From the NCBI RefSeq assembly GCF_026625765.1, contig NZ_CP113062.1:310001-374000 (forward strand): a DNA stretch of 64,000 nt, written 5' to 3'. Of this stretch, positions 1-8,374 are shown piece after piece. The translations under genes were made by a program, and so were the position numbers. This DNA comes from Frigoribacterium sp. SL97 (GTDB taxonomy: Bacteria; Actinomycetota; Actinomycetes; Actinomycetales; Microbacteriaceae). The notes beneath the pieces were generated by a model. The model was not told the DNA's origin, did no database searches, and worked only from the letters and a program-made list of their open reading frames with translations. The stretch's first letter is position 1. Every line of letters begins with the position of its first letter.

Positions 1-398
1 CCGCCGCCCAGGCCGTCCCCGGCCCGCTGTTCACCCTCGCGACCTACCTCGGCACCGTGGCCGACATCGGGCCGGGAGGCGCGCTCGGGGCCGCGCTCGC
101 GACCGTCGCGATCTTCGCGCCCGGGTTCCTCCTGCTCGTCGGGGTGCTGCCGTTCTGGAACGCCCTGGGGAGCCGGGCACCGGTCCGGGCCCTGATGCGC
201 GGGGCCAACGCGGCGGTCGTGGGCCTGCTGGTCGCCGCCCTCTACGACCCCGTCGTCACGACCGCGATCACCGGGGTGGCGCCGTTCTGCCTGGCGCTCG
301 TCTGCTTCGTGCTGCTGGTCGTGTGGCGGACCCCGCCGTGGGCCGTCGTCGCGGTGGCGGCGGCCGGCGGGCTGCTGCTCGGGGCCCTGCCCGCCTGA
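1..398 (+). CDS. chrA: Chromate transporter ChrA, C-terminal part (cut by window edge)
   Basis: The reading frame is open from base 3 and enters from outside the window, so this is the C-terminal part of a longer gene. Its first visible residues, QAVPGPLFTLATYLG, match the conserved PGPxF-xxATYLG turn of CHR-family chromate transporters. After it come about four hydrophobic segments (residues LGAALATVAIFAPGFLLL, then AAVVGLLVAAL, FCLALVCFVLLVV and AVVAVAAAGGLLLGALPA). The family exports chromate across the membrane. The GTG at position 57 is an internal codon, not a start. The N-terminal half and the promoter lie outside the window, so I cannot say whether this is a one- or two-domain ChrA. 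Confidence 0.85.
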   Translation, partial: AAQAVPGPLFTLATYLGTVADIGPGGALGAALATVAIFAPGFLLLVGVLPFWNALGSRAPVRALMRGANAAVVGLLVAALYDPVVTTAITGVAPFCLALVCFVLLVVWRTPPWAVVAVAAAGGLLLGALPA

Positions 399-464
399 CC
401 CCCGACCGGGCGGGACCCGGCGAGGCATCCTCGCGCCGCCCACACCCCGTGTTCTGCTGGAGGC

Positions 465-1574
465 ATGCCGTTCGACCAGAGCCTCGTCCCGTGGATCATC
501 GCCGCCGTTCTGCTCGTCGCCCTGATCGTCGTGGCCGTCGTGCTGCGGGCGCGGGCGAAGCGGGCCCTGGCCGCCGCGAAGGCGGCCGCCGACGAGCAGG
601 CCCGGGCCGCCCGCGAGCAGCACGAGGCCCTCGCCGCGGCCCACGACGACGCCCTCGCTAAGGCCGCCGCCGACCACGCCCGCGAGCGCGACGCCCTGGG
701 CGCCGAGCGTCAGGCCGCCCTCACCGAGGCGAAGCAGGCGCGCGACCTCGTGGCGTCCGGCCTCAAGTGGGAGGCCACCTCGCGCGACGACATCGCCGAC
801 ACCTGCCGACAGCTGGGCGTGGACGCGGTGTTGCTGACCAACGTGGTCTTCGTTCCCGTGGCGACCGGCGCCTCCTCGCGGTTCGTCGCGCAGGTCGACC
901 ACGTCCTGCTCGCCGAGACCGGCGTGATGGTGATCGAGAACAAGGGCTGGAACGGCATCGTCTTCGACGGCCTGACCCCGAGCAGCGTGTTCCCGGCCTT
1001 CGCGGGCCTGTTCGACGAGAGCACGATGACGCCGCCGTTCGCGCTGCAGGTCGTCAAGGACTCGCCCACCGTGCTGACCGTGCGCACCCACCTCGGCCGC
1101 GAGGCCCCCGCGTCGCAGGTGCGGCGCCAGGCGCAGCGGCTGTCCGACCGGGTGCAGGCCGAGACCGGCGTCCGGCTCTGGTTCGACACCTGCGTCTTCT
1201 ACTCGCACCGCGACGCGACGGTCTTCGCGACCGAGCGCGACGCCACCGACGGAGGCGCGGCCACGGCGATCGTGTCGCACCGGTCCCAGCTGGCGGGCGT
1301 CGTCCGCGAACTGACCTCGCGTCCGACGAAGAAGCTGTCCCGGGCACGGGTCGACGACCTCGCCCGGCTGTTCGCGTCGTACGGCGCCGACGTGCTGCGC
1401 TTCGGCGCCCACGCCCAGGAGGCGCGGGTCGCGTCGGTGCCGGAGGCCGCGGCCCCCGAGGCGGCGGCCCCGGCCCGCGAGCCGGAGGCCACGGCCACCA
1501 CCGCCGCCGCCGCCGCCTCCTCCTCCTCCTCCTCCTCCGCCCAGGATGCCCAGGGGTCCGACCGGACCGAGTGA
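465..1574 (+). CDS. Membrane-anchored NERD-domain protein (nuclease-related)
   Basis: 369 residues. One N-terminal membrane segment (about 8-29) is followed by an Ala/Lys/Glu/Gln-rich coiled coil (30-100) and a NERD domain (about 115-225). The domain shows the family's QVDHVLL...GVMVIENKG pattern, with E158 and K160 as the putative nuclease ExK pair. NERD is a restriction-endonuclease-like fold found in DNA-processing and stress proteins; activity here is inferred. The tail (about 320-369) is disordered Ala/Glu/Ser-rich sequence, begins with an in-frame copy of the dispersed repeat (QEARVAS, 1417-1430) and ends in a Ser homopolymer. GGAGG lies only one base from the ATG, so the ribosome-binding site is unusually close. 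No operon partner is evident. Confidence 0.75.
   Translation: MPFDQSLVPWIIAAVLLVALIVVAVVLRARAKRALAAAKAAADEQARAAREQHEALAAAHDDALAKAAADHARERDALGAERQAALTEAKQARDLVASGLKWEATSRDDIADTCRQLGVDAVLLTNVVFVPVATGASSRFVAQVDHVLLAETGVMVIENKGWNGIVFDGLTPSSVFPAFAGLFDESTMTPPFALQVVKDSPTVLTVRTHLGREAPASQVRRQAQRLSDRVQAETGVRLWFDTCVFYSHRDATVFATERDATDGGAATAIVSHRSQLAGVVRELTSRPTKKLSRARVDDLARLFASYGADVLRFGAHAQEARVASVPEAAAPEAAAPAREPEATATTAAAAASSSSSSSAQDAQGSDRTE
1417..1430 (+). repeat. Dispersed repeat AGGAGGCGCGGGTC, copy inside NERD gene
   Basis: Exact 14-bp copy of the repeat family, sense to the gene and read as part of QEARVAS. It marks the junction between the folded NERD domain and the low-complexity tail. Confidence 0.8.
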
Positions 1575-1746
1575 GACAGGCGTCGCCTGTGGACGACGCC
1601 TCGCCCCCAGGAGGCACGGTGCCGGTTCCGCCCACACCGCGCCTCCCCGGGTCCGCGGCCCGTCGGCGGCACCCTGTAGCGTCGTCGGGAGACGAGACAA
1701 GACGACACCTGTGGTCGACGGGCGATCCAGGGGCGAGGGGACCGGC

Positions 1747-3051
1747 ATGGGACGCGTGACGGAGGGCGCCGACGCGATCGGGCGGGCACTCAACACGGCC
1801 CTGCGACGCGTGCCCGTCGAGAAGGTGCCGCTGTTCCGCCAGTCGTTCATCGCCCTGCTGATCGCGCTGGCCGCGGTGCTCAGCGCCACCCTGCCCTGGC
1901 TGATCGTCACCGACGCGGTCACGATGTGGCTCGGCGTGGCGGTCGCCGTCGCGGCCCTGGCGTTCGCCGCCACGATGGCCCGCCACACCCGGCTCCGGCG
2001 ATGGGAGCTGCTGGTGCCCGCGGCCGACTTCGTCGCCGTGGGGCTGCTGCGCTACGGCACGGGTGACCAGCGATCGGTCTTCCTGCCGATCGTGCTGCTC
2101 GCGGTCGTCTGGGTCGCGTCCTGGCCCGGTCGGCGCAACGTCCTGCTGCCCCTGGTCGGAACGTGCGTCACCCTGCTGCTGCCGTACCTGTTCACCGCGG
2201 ACGGTCGGGGCCCGAGCGAGTTGATCCGGCTGGCGTTCGCCCTGGTCGTCTACGCGACCGTCGCCGCGGCGGTCAACGAACTCGCCCGGCAGGCGAAGGC
2301 CCGACTCGAGCGGGCGCGGGCCCAGCAGCACGCCCTCGAGCGCGAGCTCAACCGGGCCGCCGTGGTGCAGCAGTCGCTGCTGCCGCCGGACGCCTCGACC
2401 CTGCCCGACGCCTTCGCGGTGTTCGGGGCCTGCGTGCCGGCCCGCGAGGTCGGCGGCGACTTCTTCGACTGGTACCCGACCTCGACCGGCATCGCCGTGA
2501 CCGTCGGCGACGTCATGGGCAAGGGCGTCGGCGCGGGCATGATCGCGGCGGCGGTGCGCTCGGTCATCCGCAGCAGCGTCGACGACGGCGACCCGGCCGA
2601 GGCCTTCCACCGCGCCTCCGTGGGGTTGACGACGAGCGCGTACGACACCGAGACGCAGTTCACGACGTCGTTCCACGCGCGCATCGACGCCGACGGCGCG
2701 GTGCTCTGGGCCGACGCCGGGCACGGCCTGGCCTTCATCCGTCGAGCCTCGGGGGCCGTCGACCGCCTGAACTCGGCCGACCTGCCCATCGGCGTGGGCA
2801 CCGGCTGGCACCGGCACCGCTCGCAGCTCGACGAGGGCGACGTGTTCGTCTGTGTCAGCGACGGCGTGCTCGACCTGTTCCCGGTCGAACTCGAGGCGCT
2901 GCACGACCTCGAGCGACTGCTCGCCGCGACGCCCGAGCCGGCGCGCATCGTCGAGGTCGTCGAGCGGCTCGCCCTCGAGCGCGACCGGAGCGACGACGTG
3001 ACCGTGGTCGCGACGACGCTCGTGCCGACGTCGGTGCCGGCGCGTCCCTGA
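1747..3051 (+). CDS. Membrane-bound SpoIIE/RsbU-type PP2C serine phosphatase
   Basis: 434 residues from ATG 1747, chosen over upstream in-frame starts because GAGGGGACC precedes it and the membrane region begins soon after. Residues about 30-190 hold five or six membrane segments with no obvious sensor fold. A short coiled linker (about 180-210) leads to a SpoIIE-type PP2C domain (about 215-430). Metal-binding motifs are visible: VGGDFFDW, VGDVMGKG, DAGHG, VSDGVLDLF and RSDDVTVV. Proteins of this build dephosphorylate anti-sigma-factor antagonists and so control general-stress sigma factors. No RsbW- or RsbV-like partner is encoded nearby, so its target is unknown. Confidence 0.85.
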   Translation: MGRVTEGADAIGRALNTALRRVPVEKVPLFRQSFIALLIALAAVLSATLPWLIVTDAVTMWLGVAVAVAALAFAATMARHTRLRRWELLVPAADFVAVGLLRYGTGDQRSVFLPIVLLAVVWVASWPGRRNVLLPLVGTCVTLLLPYLFTADGRGPSELIRLAFALVVYATVAAAVNELARQAKARLERARAQQHALERELNRAAVVQQSLLPPDASTLPDAFAVFGACVPAREVGGDFFDWYPTSTGIAVTVGDVMGKGVGAGMIAAAVRSVIRSSVDDGDPAEAFHRASVGLTTSAYDTETQFTTSFHARIDADGAVLWADAGHGLAFIRRASGAVDRLNSADLPIGVGTGWHRHRSQLDEGDVFVCVSDGVLDLFPVELEALHDLERLLAATPEPARIVEVVERLALERDRSDDVTVVATTLVPTSVPARP

Positions 3052-3077
3052 GCCTCGCGGCCTGGCATGCTGGCCCG

Positions 3078-3623
3078 ATGACCCGCGCCCTGCTCATCGT
3101 CGACATCCAGCTGGACTACTTCCCCGGGGGCGCGTTCCCGCTCGTCGAGCCCGAGGCGGCCGCCGCTGCCGCCGGTGACGTGCTCGAAGCGTTCCGGGCG
3201 TCGGGTGAGCCCGTCGTCCACGTCTTCCACGTCTCGACCGGCGAGGGCGCGACGTTCTTCCGCCCCGGGACCGACGGCCTCGCGTTCCACCCGGCCGTCG
3301 AACCCCGCGACGGCGAGCTGGTCGTCGAGAAACACGTGCCGAACAGCTTCGTGGGCACAGGACTCGAGGCCAGCCTCCGCGAGCGCGACGTGACCGAACT
3401 CGTGATAGTCGGGATGATGAGCAGCATGTGCGTCGACTCGACCACGCGGGCCGCGCACGAGCTCGGTTTCGACTGCACCGTCGTCACCGACGCCTGCGCG
3501 GCCCCCGACCTCGTGCACGGCGGGAGGACCGTCGCCGGCCGCGACGTGCACGCCGCCTTCATGGCCGCCCTCGACGGCAGCTTCGCGACCGTCGTCACGA
3601 GCGAGGCGCTGCTCGCCGCCTGA
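3078..3623 (+). CDS. Cysteine hydrolase, isochorismatase family
   Basis: 181 residues, starting at ATG 3078, 27 bases after the phosphatase gene. The isochorismatase/nicotinamidase catalytic triad is complete: D9 in LLIVDIQLDYF, K85 in VVEKHVPNSF and C118 in MMSSMCVDSTTRAA. The family hydrolyses amide or vinyl-ether bonds (nicotinamide, isochorismate, N-carbamoyl compounds). The substrate cannot be read from sequence, and the gene neighbours give no pathway. Length is normal for a single-domain member. A CATGCT hexamer seven bases before the ATG could serve as a -10 for a leaderless transcript. Confidence 0.85.
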   Translation: MTRALLIVDIQLDYFPGGAFPLVEPEAAAAAAGDVLEAFRASGEPVVHVFHVSTGEGATFFRPGTDGLAFHPAVEPRDGELVVEKHVPNSFVGTGLEASLRERDVTELVIVGMMSSMCVDSTTRAAHELGFDCTVVTDACAAPDLVHGGRTVAGRDVHAAFMAALDGSFATVVTSEALLAA

Positions 3624-3710
3624 GCGGCCTGGGTGACGCGGGACACCGCGTGACGCCCCTGGCCGCCCCGCCCGGCGTCGGGGCGCCGGGCGCCGAGCAC
3701 CGGGCGCCAG

Positions 3711-3738
3711 ACGCCGGACGCCGGACGCCGGACGCCGA
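3711..3738. repeat. Short GC-rich tandem repeat (GACGCCG units)
   Basis: Four head-to-tail ACGCCGG/ACGCCGA units in the spacer after the isochorismatase-family gene, within a longer stretch of looser GCGCCGG-like sequence. Looks like slippage-derived low complexity. Confidence 0.6.
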
Positions 3739-3765
3739 GCGCCGTTCCGTGCCGCTCCGGGTCTT

Positions 3766-3827
3766 CCCGCCACGAAGTGAACACCCCGCCATCTTTTTGC
3801 GTGGCGGGGTGTTCACTTCGTGGCGGG
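3766..3827. repeat. Perfect 26-bp inverted repeat (long intergenic hairpin)
   Basis: Arms 3766-3791 and 3802-3827 are exact reverse complements around a 10-base loop that contains TTTTT. The arm core reads CACGAAGTGAACACCCCGCC. It lies between a plus-strand gene end (3623) and a minus-strand gene end (3921), where a bidirectional terminator would fit, but the arms are far longer than a terminator needs. It resembles the hairpins at 48504 and 55051 in size and setting. Confidence 0.85.
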
Positions 3828-3920
3828 GTGGCGGGGTGGCGGGCCGGCCGGACGGCGGGACGGCCGGCCAGCGGTGCCGGCGGGCCGGCAGCTCGGCGGC
3901 GGCGCCGGTGCCGACGCCTG

Positions 3921-4301
3921 CTACCCCCGACGCCTGCTCGCCACCAGCGCGACCACGAGCCCGGTGATGACGGTGGCGCCGACGGCGTTGGTGACGCGGG
4001 CCCGGCGGCGGTAGCGCTGGTGGGCCTGGTCGGTGGCCTCCATCGCGGCGATCGTGACGGTCTCGGCGACGTCGCGCACGGTCTTCTCGGCCCGGTCGGC
4101 GATCACCTCGGCGCGGTCGACCAGGTCGTGGGCCGACGACCCGGCCCGGTCGGTGACGTCGCGCACCACGGTCTCGGCCCGGCCCGCGAGGTCGTGCAGG
4201 GCACCGCGTGCCACGGGCGGCACGACGTCGGAGGTGTCGATGAGTTCACGGGCCCGTCGTGCGGCGCGGGTGACGAAGTCGTCGGGGTCGGTGGTGCTCA
4301 T
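3921..4301 (-). CDS. Small membrane-associated protein, helical with C-terminal TM
   Basis: 126 residues, start ATG 4301 preceded by CGGAGAGA. The N-terminal hundred residues form an amphipathic helix rich in Arg, Asp and Val with repeated RAExVxxDVxDRA-like segments. One C-terminal membrane span (VGATVITGLVVALVA) and an RRRG end follow. The layout resembles small envelope-stress/YtxH-like or DUF883-like proteins, in which a helical domain is tethered to the membrane. I do not recognise a specific family. It is a single gene bounded by long hairpins on both sides. Confidence 0.65.
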   Translation of the reverse strand: MSTTDPDDFVTRAARRARELIDTSDVVPPVARGALHDLAGRAETVVRDVTDRAGSSAHDLVDRAEVIADRAEKTVRDVAETVTIAAMEATDQAHQRYRRRARVTNAVGATVITGLVVALVASRRRG

Positions 4302-4641
4302 GCGGCTCTCTCCGTTCGCCCGTGCACGGGCGCCACGGGTCCCCGCCATCGTGCTCCCCTCCGGGTGATGAGGGTGCGCACGACCGGCACCGCCGGGCCG
4401 CAGGAGGCGCGGGTCGCGTCCCCGAGGACGTCCCCTCCCCCACGCACCACGCACCACGCCAGGATGTGAGCACAGCGCCAGCCCTTGTCCTGGCGTCGTG
4501 CCCACAACCTGGCGTCGTGCCCACATCCCGGTGTCGGCCGATCCGCAGCACCCGACCCCACCAGCCGCACGGCACCGCACCGCGTCGCCGTCGAGCGCGC
4601 AGACTGGCCTCTGACCCTCCGACGGAACGAGCCACTCCCCC
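4302..4641. other. Intergenic region with dispersed repeat and imperfect hairpin
   Basis: 340 bases between divergent genes. It contains an exact copy of the dispersed repeat (4402-4415) and an imperfect inverted repeat (4463-4481 with 4509-4527, three mismatches). One arm of the latter is repeated directly at 4490-4506 (CTGGCGTCGTGCCCACA). Promoters for both flanking genes should lie here, but I see no clear -35/-10 pair. Confidence 0.6.
4402..4415 (+). repeat. Dispersed repeat, exact intergenic copy
   Basis: AGGAGGCGCGGGTC, part of the longer form CGCAGGAGGCGCGGGTCGCG that is shared with the left arm of the palindrome at 30160. No inverted partner is close by. Confidence 0.8.
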
Positions 4642-5577
4642 ATGACCACCACCGTCCTCCTCGCCGGCGCGACCGGCGACCTCGGCCAGCGCATCGCCCG
4701 CGAGCTGCTCCGCGACACCACGGACGACGTGCGCCTGCGCGTCCTGACCCGCCCCGGCAGCACCGGCGCGACCACGCTGTTCGGTGACGACGACCGGGTC
4801 GAGGTGACCCGCGCCTCCTACACGGACGTGCCCGCCCTGACCGACGCCGCCCGCGGCGCCGACGTCGTCGTGTCCGCCGTCAGCGGCACCCGCTCCGTGA
4901 TCGTCGACGCGCAGCGCGCCCTCCTGAAGGCCGCCGTCGCGGCGGGCGTGCCCCGGTTCGTGCCCTCCGACTACTCGGCCGACTACCGCAGCATCCCGCC
5001 GGGCAGCAACCGCAACTTCGAGCTGCGTCGCGAGTTCGCGGCCGACGTCGACGCGGCCCCGATCCGGGCGACGTCGGTGCTGAACGGCATGTTCACCGAC
5101 CTGCTGACCGGGGACGCACCCCTGGTCCTGTTCGACCGGAAGCGGGTGCTGTTCTGGTCGTCGGCCGACCAGGTGCTCGACTTCACGACCAAGGACGACG
5201 TCGCCCACGTCGTCGCCCGGGTCGCGCTCGACCCCGAGGCGCCGCGCGTCGTGGAGGTCGCCGGCGACCGGGTCACGGCCCGCCAGGTCGCCCGCACGAT
5301 GAGCGAGCTCACCGGCACGTCCTTCAAGCCGCAGTGGGCCGGCACGACCGGGACCCTGTCGGCGATGGCGGCCGTCATGCGTCGCACGTCGAAGGGCGAC
5401 GACACCTTCCCCGCCTGGCAGGGCATGCAGTACTTCGTCAACATGTTCAGCGGCGACGCGCAGCTGAGGCACGTCGACAACGATCGCTACGGTCCCGCAC
5501 GCTGGACGACCGTCCGCGACGTCCTCGCGACACGGACCGGTGCCGCGCCGCGTTCTTCGGTGTCGACTCCCGCCTGA
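4642..5577 (+). CDS. NmrA-like / aromatic alcohol reductase (atypical SDR)
   Basis: 311 residues. The Rossmann nucleotide-binding motif GATGDLGQ is at 9-16. It is followed by VVSAVSGTRSVIVDAQRALLKAA and by VPRFVPSDYSADY, which fit the NmrA/isoflavone-reductase-like branch of atypical short-chain dehydrogenases. These are either NAD(P)H-dependent reductases of aromatic or isoprenoid substrates or redox sensors without activity. The canonical SDR YxxxK is not evident, as expected for this branch. The gene appears to stand alone; the hairpin at 5737 follows it. Confidence 0.75.
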   Translation: MTTTVLLAGATGDLGQRIARELLRDTTDDVRLRVLTRPGSTGATTLFGDDDRVEVTRASYTDVPALTDAARGADVVVSAVSGTRSVIVDAQRALLKAAVAAGVPRFVPSDYSADYRSIPPGSNRNFELRREFAADVDAAPIRATSVLNGMFTDLLTGDAPLVLFDRKRVLFWSSADQVLDFTTKDDVAHVVARVALDPEAPRVVEVAGDRVTARQVARTMSELTGTSFKPQWAGTTGTLSAMAAVMRRTSKGDDTFPAWQGMQYFVNMFSGDAQLRHVDNDRYGPARWTTVRDVLATRTGAAPRSSVSTPA

Positions 5578-5587
5578 CCAGGGGACG

Positions 5588-5601
5588 AGGAGGCGCGGGT
5601 C
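5588..5601 (+). repeat. Dispersed repeat, exact copy just after the reductase gene
   Basis: Part of the longer form GGGGACGAGGAGGCGCGGGT that also occurs at 6911 and 53614. It lies 11 bases after the stop codon of the NmrA-like gene. Confidence 0.8.
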
Positions 5602-5619
5602 GCCGACCCGGGACGCCGC

Positions 5620-5728
5620 CCGAACCTGCCCGCCGCGCTTGCCTGCCCGCCCGCGCCTGCCCGCGCGAGCTTGCCCGCCCGCCCGCGCCTGCCTGCCCGC
5701 CCGCGCCTGCCCGCCCGAGCCTTCCCGC
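5620..5728. repeat. Degenerate CCTGCCCGC/CCCGCGCCTGCC tandem sequence
   Basis: About 110 bases of C-rich imperfect repeats fill most of the 336-base gap between the reductase and AraC genes. No open frame there has protein-like composition. Confidence 0.55.
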
Positions 5729-5736
5729 GACGAGAA

Positions 5737-5774
5737 AACGGTGGCCCTTCCCCCCGACGGGTAGGGCCACCGTT
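5737..5774. terminator. Hairpin with 12-bp perfect stem
   Basis: Arms AACGGTGGCCCT (5737-5748) and AGGGCCACCGTT (5763-5774) pair perfectly. On the minus strand the stem is followed by TTTTC. On the plus strand it ends the reductase transcription unit without a real U-tract. Probably a rho-independent-like terminator. Confidence 0.6.
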
Positions 5775-5901
5775 CATCGCCGAGTGGTGAGCAACGGCGG
5801 ACCTCCACGGTAGGCAGCGACCGAGCCGGGCCACCATCCGCCGGACGCGGGGTCCCGGCCGATTCGCGCGAGGAGGTGTTCTGCCCGCCCCCGAGGGTCG
5901 G

Positions 5902-5907
5902 TAGGGT
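5902..5907 (+). promoter_or_regulatory. Candidate -10 of a leaderless AraC-gene promoter
   Basis: TAGGGT ends six bases before the ATG at 5914, the spacing expected when transcription starts at the A of the start codon. No Shine-Dalgarno sequence is present, which agrees with leaderless translation. Confidence 0.5.
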
Positions 5908-5913
5908 CGAAAG

Positions 5914-6906
5914 ATGCTCGCGGAGGGTCCAGAAGTGTTCGCCGGACACCGCGTCGCCACGTGTCACGGCGTCGACGAGGCACGACGCGTCCTCGGCGAG
6001 GCCTTCCTCCCCGTCGAGTTCCCGACGGCGAGCCCCTCCGGCCACCTCGGGCTCGAACTGAACGCCGTGAGCACGGGCCGGTTGACGCTCGGCTACATGA
6101 GGTTCGACCGGGCCGTCCGCCTCCGGACGGCCGAGCCGGACAACTACCACGTCGACATCCCCACGGCGGGTCGGGCCGTCCTGCGCGCAGCCGGCGGGCG
6201 GCGGGTCGACGCGACACCCTGGTCCGGAGGCGTCTTCATGCCCGGCCGACCGGTCGACCTCGACTGCGGCGACGGCTTCGCGCAGATCGCCCTGATGATC
6301 CCCCGCGCCGAACTGCAGCGCGAGCTCGAGGACCTGCTCGAGTCGACGTCCGTCGCCCGGCTCGAATTCGACGCGGAGCTCGACCTGGCGACGGGCGGAC
6401 AGGTCGTGCTGCAGGCGGTACGAGTCGTCGACGAGGCGTCCCGGCGAGAGGACGGCGTCCTCCAGCACCCGCTCGCCGTCCGCAACCTCGAACGATCGCT
6501 CGTCCACGCCCTGCTCCTCTCGCAGGGCCACAACCACTCCGAGGCGTTGCGGGCTCCCGTGCCGCAGTCGGGCGGCCGGGCGGTCGCCCGCGCGATCGAG
6601 CTGCTGCGCGCCGATCCGGGCCGCGACTGGAGCGTGGCCGACCTGGCGGCGACGACCGCCACGAGCGTCCGCAGCCTGCAGGAAGGCTTCCGCCGGGCCC
6701 TCGACACGACCCCGACGGCCTACCTCCGACGGCTGCGGCTCGAACGTGTGCGCACCGACCTGGTCGCCGCGGGACCCGGGGACTCGAGCGTCACCGACGT
6801 CTCGGCCCGCTGGGGGTTCACGCACCACGGTCGCTTCGCCGCGGCCTACGCGGAACGGTTCGGCGAGCGCCCCTCCGACACGCTCCGCGCCTCGTCCGGT
6901 CGCTGA
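5914..6906 (+). CDS. AraC-family transcriptional regulator
   Basis: 330 residues. An N-terminal AraC-binding-like sensor domain (about 30-200) is followed by a two-helix-turn-helix AraC domain (about 225-330). In the latter, DWSVADLAATTATSVRSLQEGFRRALDTTP and VTDVSARWGFTHHGRFAAAYAERFGERPSDTLR (each broken across helices) match the family's two recognition regions. This build occurs in activators of aromatic and amine catabolism. No catabolic genes adjoin it, so the effector and regulon are unknown. Translation seems leaderless from TAGGGT at 5902. Confidence 0.85.
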   Translation: MLAEGPEVFAGHRVATCHGVDEARRVLGEAFLPVEFPTASPSGHLGLELNAVSTGRLTLGYMRFDRAVRLRTAEPDNYHVDIPTAGRAVLRAAGGRRVDATPWSGGVFMPGRPVDLDCGDGFAQIALMIPRAELQRELEDLLESTSVARLEFDAELDLATGGQVVLQAVRVVDEASRREDGVLQHPLAVRNLERSLVHALLLSQGHNHSEALRAPVPQSGGRAVARAIELLRADPGRDWSVADLAATTATSVRSLQEGFRRALDTTPTAYLRRLRLERVRTDLVAAGPGDSSVTDVSARWGFTHHGRFAAAYAERFGERPSDTLRASSGR

Positions 6907-6915
6907 GCGGGGACG

Positions 6916-6929
6916 AGGAGGCGCGGGTC
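6916..6929 (+). repeat. Dispersed repeat, exact copy between araC-like and TPR genes
   Basis: Begins 10 bases after the AraC-gene stop. It shares the longer GGGGACGAGGAGGCGCGGGT form with the copies at 5588 and 53619. Confidence 0.8.
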
Positions 6930-6961
6930 GCCTCGATCGGGGAGCCCGCTACCGTGGGCGC

Positions 6962-7447
6962 ATGAGCACCAAGGCCTGGGAAGACCGCGTCGCCGCCCTC
7001 TGGGCCGACGAGACCGTCGACGACGAGCAGCGCATCGAGCGCATGACGGCCCTCGCCGCCGACGCTCCGCACCCCGCGCTGGGCGAGTTCGAACTCGGGG
7101 GTGCGCACGACTCCGGGGGCCGTGAGGCCGAGGCCCACGTGCACTACGCCGCGGCGACCGTGGCCGGCCTCGACGCCGTCGACCCGACCCGGGCTGCGCA
7201 GATGGTCGTGCAGCACGCCTCGACGCTGCGCAACCTCGGCCGGGTCGACGAGGCCATCGCCATGCTGCGCGACGCTCCCGAGCACCCCGCCACCGGAGCC
7301 GCACCGAGGGTCTTCCTCGCGCTCGCCCTGCACAGCGCCGGCCGCTCCGACGAGGCCCTGCGGGTCGCGATCGAGGCCGTCGAGCCGACCCTCCCCCGCT
7401 ACCACCGCTCGGTCCGCGCCTACGCGGCCGCGCTCACCGGGGACTGA
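6962..7447 (+). CDS. Tetratricopeptide-repeat protein
   Basis: 161 residues from ATG 6962. Helical pairs with TPR spacing are visible: ALGEFELGGAHDSGGREAEA, AAQMVVQHASTLRNLGRVDE and APRVFLALALHSAGRSDEAL. It matches the small actinobacterial TPR_5-type protein that is often found as a single gene; the function is unknown. TACCGT (6950-6955) lies six bases before the start and no ribosome-binding site is seen, so the mRNA is probably leaderless. The upstream extension of the frame overlaps the AraC gene and is rejected. Confidence 0.7.
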   Translation: MSTKAWEDRVAALWADETVDDEQRIERMTALAADAPHPALGEFELGGAHDSGGREAEAHVHYAAATVAGLDAVDPTRAAQMVVQHASTLRNLGRVDEAIAMLRDAPEHPATGAAPRVFLALALHSAGRSDEALRVAIEAVEPTLPRYHRSVRAYAAALTGD

Positions 7448-7511
7448 CCCGTCCACGGACCGGCCGAGGCACCGACCCGGCGCCGAGATGGCCACCGGCC
7501 CGTGCCGCCCG

Positions 7512-7531
7512 TAAGGTTGTCACGACATACG
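7512..7531 (+). promoter_or_regulatory. Candidate gntR promoter -10 with operator-like GACATACG
   Basis: TAAGGT (7512-7517) is a possible -10, and GACATACG (7524-7531) sits at the expected start point. The same 8-mer occurs inside the spacer of the iolT promoter, on the minus strand at 19777-19784. This suggests that the regulator binds both sites and represses its own gene. Confidence 0.45.
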
Positions 7532-7549
7532 TTCGGCTGAGGGGACCAC

Positions 7550-8305
7550 ATGACCGACGCGAAGCTTCCGGCCGACCTCTTCGCCGACCTCGACCGCAGC
7601 AGCCCCATCCCGTTGTGGTTCCAGATGTCCACGCGGCTCGAGGCGGCGATCCTCGGGGGCCAGCTGCCGGCGGGCGCTCGACTCGAGAACGAGGTCGGAC
7701 TCGGCGAACGTCTCGGCCTGTCGAGGCCCACCGTCCGGCGAGCCATCCAGGAGCTGGTCGACAAGGGGCTCGTCGTCCGGAGGCGCGGGATCGGCACCCA
7801 GGTCGTCCACGGACCCGTGACCCGCAACGTCGAGCTGACCAGCCTGTTCGAAGACCTGACCGACAGCGGCAAGGCCCCGACGACACGTCTGCTCGCCCAT
7901 CAGGTCGTCGCGGCCGACGAGAAGACCGCCCTGGCTCTCGGCATCGAGGTCGGCGACCGGGTCAGCCACGTGCGGCGCCTCCGCTTGGCGGACGGTGTCC
8001 CCGTCGCGGTGCTCGAGAACTACCTGCCGCTCGACCTCGCCCCGTTCTCAGACGCCGACCTCGCCGCCCAGGGCCTGTACCAACTGCTCCGGGCCCTCGG
8101 CGTCACGATCCGGGTGGCGAAGCAGCGGATCGGGGCCCGGGCCGCCCACGCCGACGAGGCCCAGCTGCTCGAGATCGAGCCGCGCGGGGCCGTGCTGACC
8201 ATGACCCGCACGGCCTACGACGCGTCGGGTCGGGCCGTCGAGGTCGGGCACCACTGCTACCGGCCCGACCTCTACTCGTTCTCGATCACCCTCGTCGACA
8301 AGTAG
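7550..8305 (+). CDS. GntR/HutC-family regulator, probable myo-inositol operon regulator
   Basis: 251 residues. The N-terminal winged helix (about 20-90) carries PLWFQMSTRLEAAI, LGERLGLSRPTVRRAIQELV and KGLVVRRRGIGTQV, typical of GntR. A UTRA ligand-binding domain follows (about 105-245). The gene is convergent with the inositol operon and adjacent to its last gene, and regulators of this type are common in actinobacterial iol clusters. A shared GACATACG motif in front of this gene and in the iolT promoter supports the assignment. GAGGGGACC precedes the ATG. Confidence 0.8.
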   Translation: MTDAKLPADLFADLDRSSPIPLWFQMSTRLEAAILGGQLPAGARLENEVGLGERLGLSRPTVRRAIQELVDKGLVVRRRGIGTQVVHGPVTRNVELTSLFEDLTDSGKAPTTRLLAHQVVAADEKTALALGIEVGDRVSHVRRLRLADGVPVAVLENYLPLDLAPFSDADLAAQGLYQLLRALGVTIRVAKQRIGARAAHADEAQLLEIEPRGAVLTMTRTAYDASGRAVEVGHHCYRPDLYSFSITLVDK

Positions 8306-8374
8306 CCGCCGGGCACCGCGCGCCGCGCACCCGACGGCGGGCGTCATCGGTTGCGCGGTCCGGGACCCTGCCGC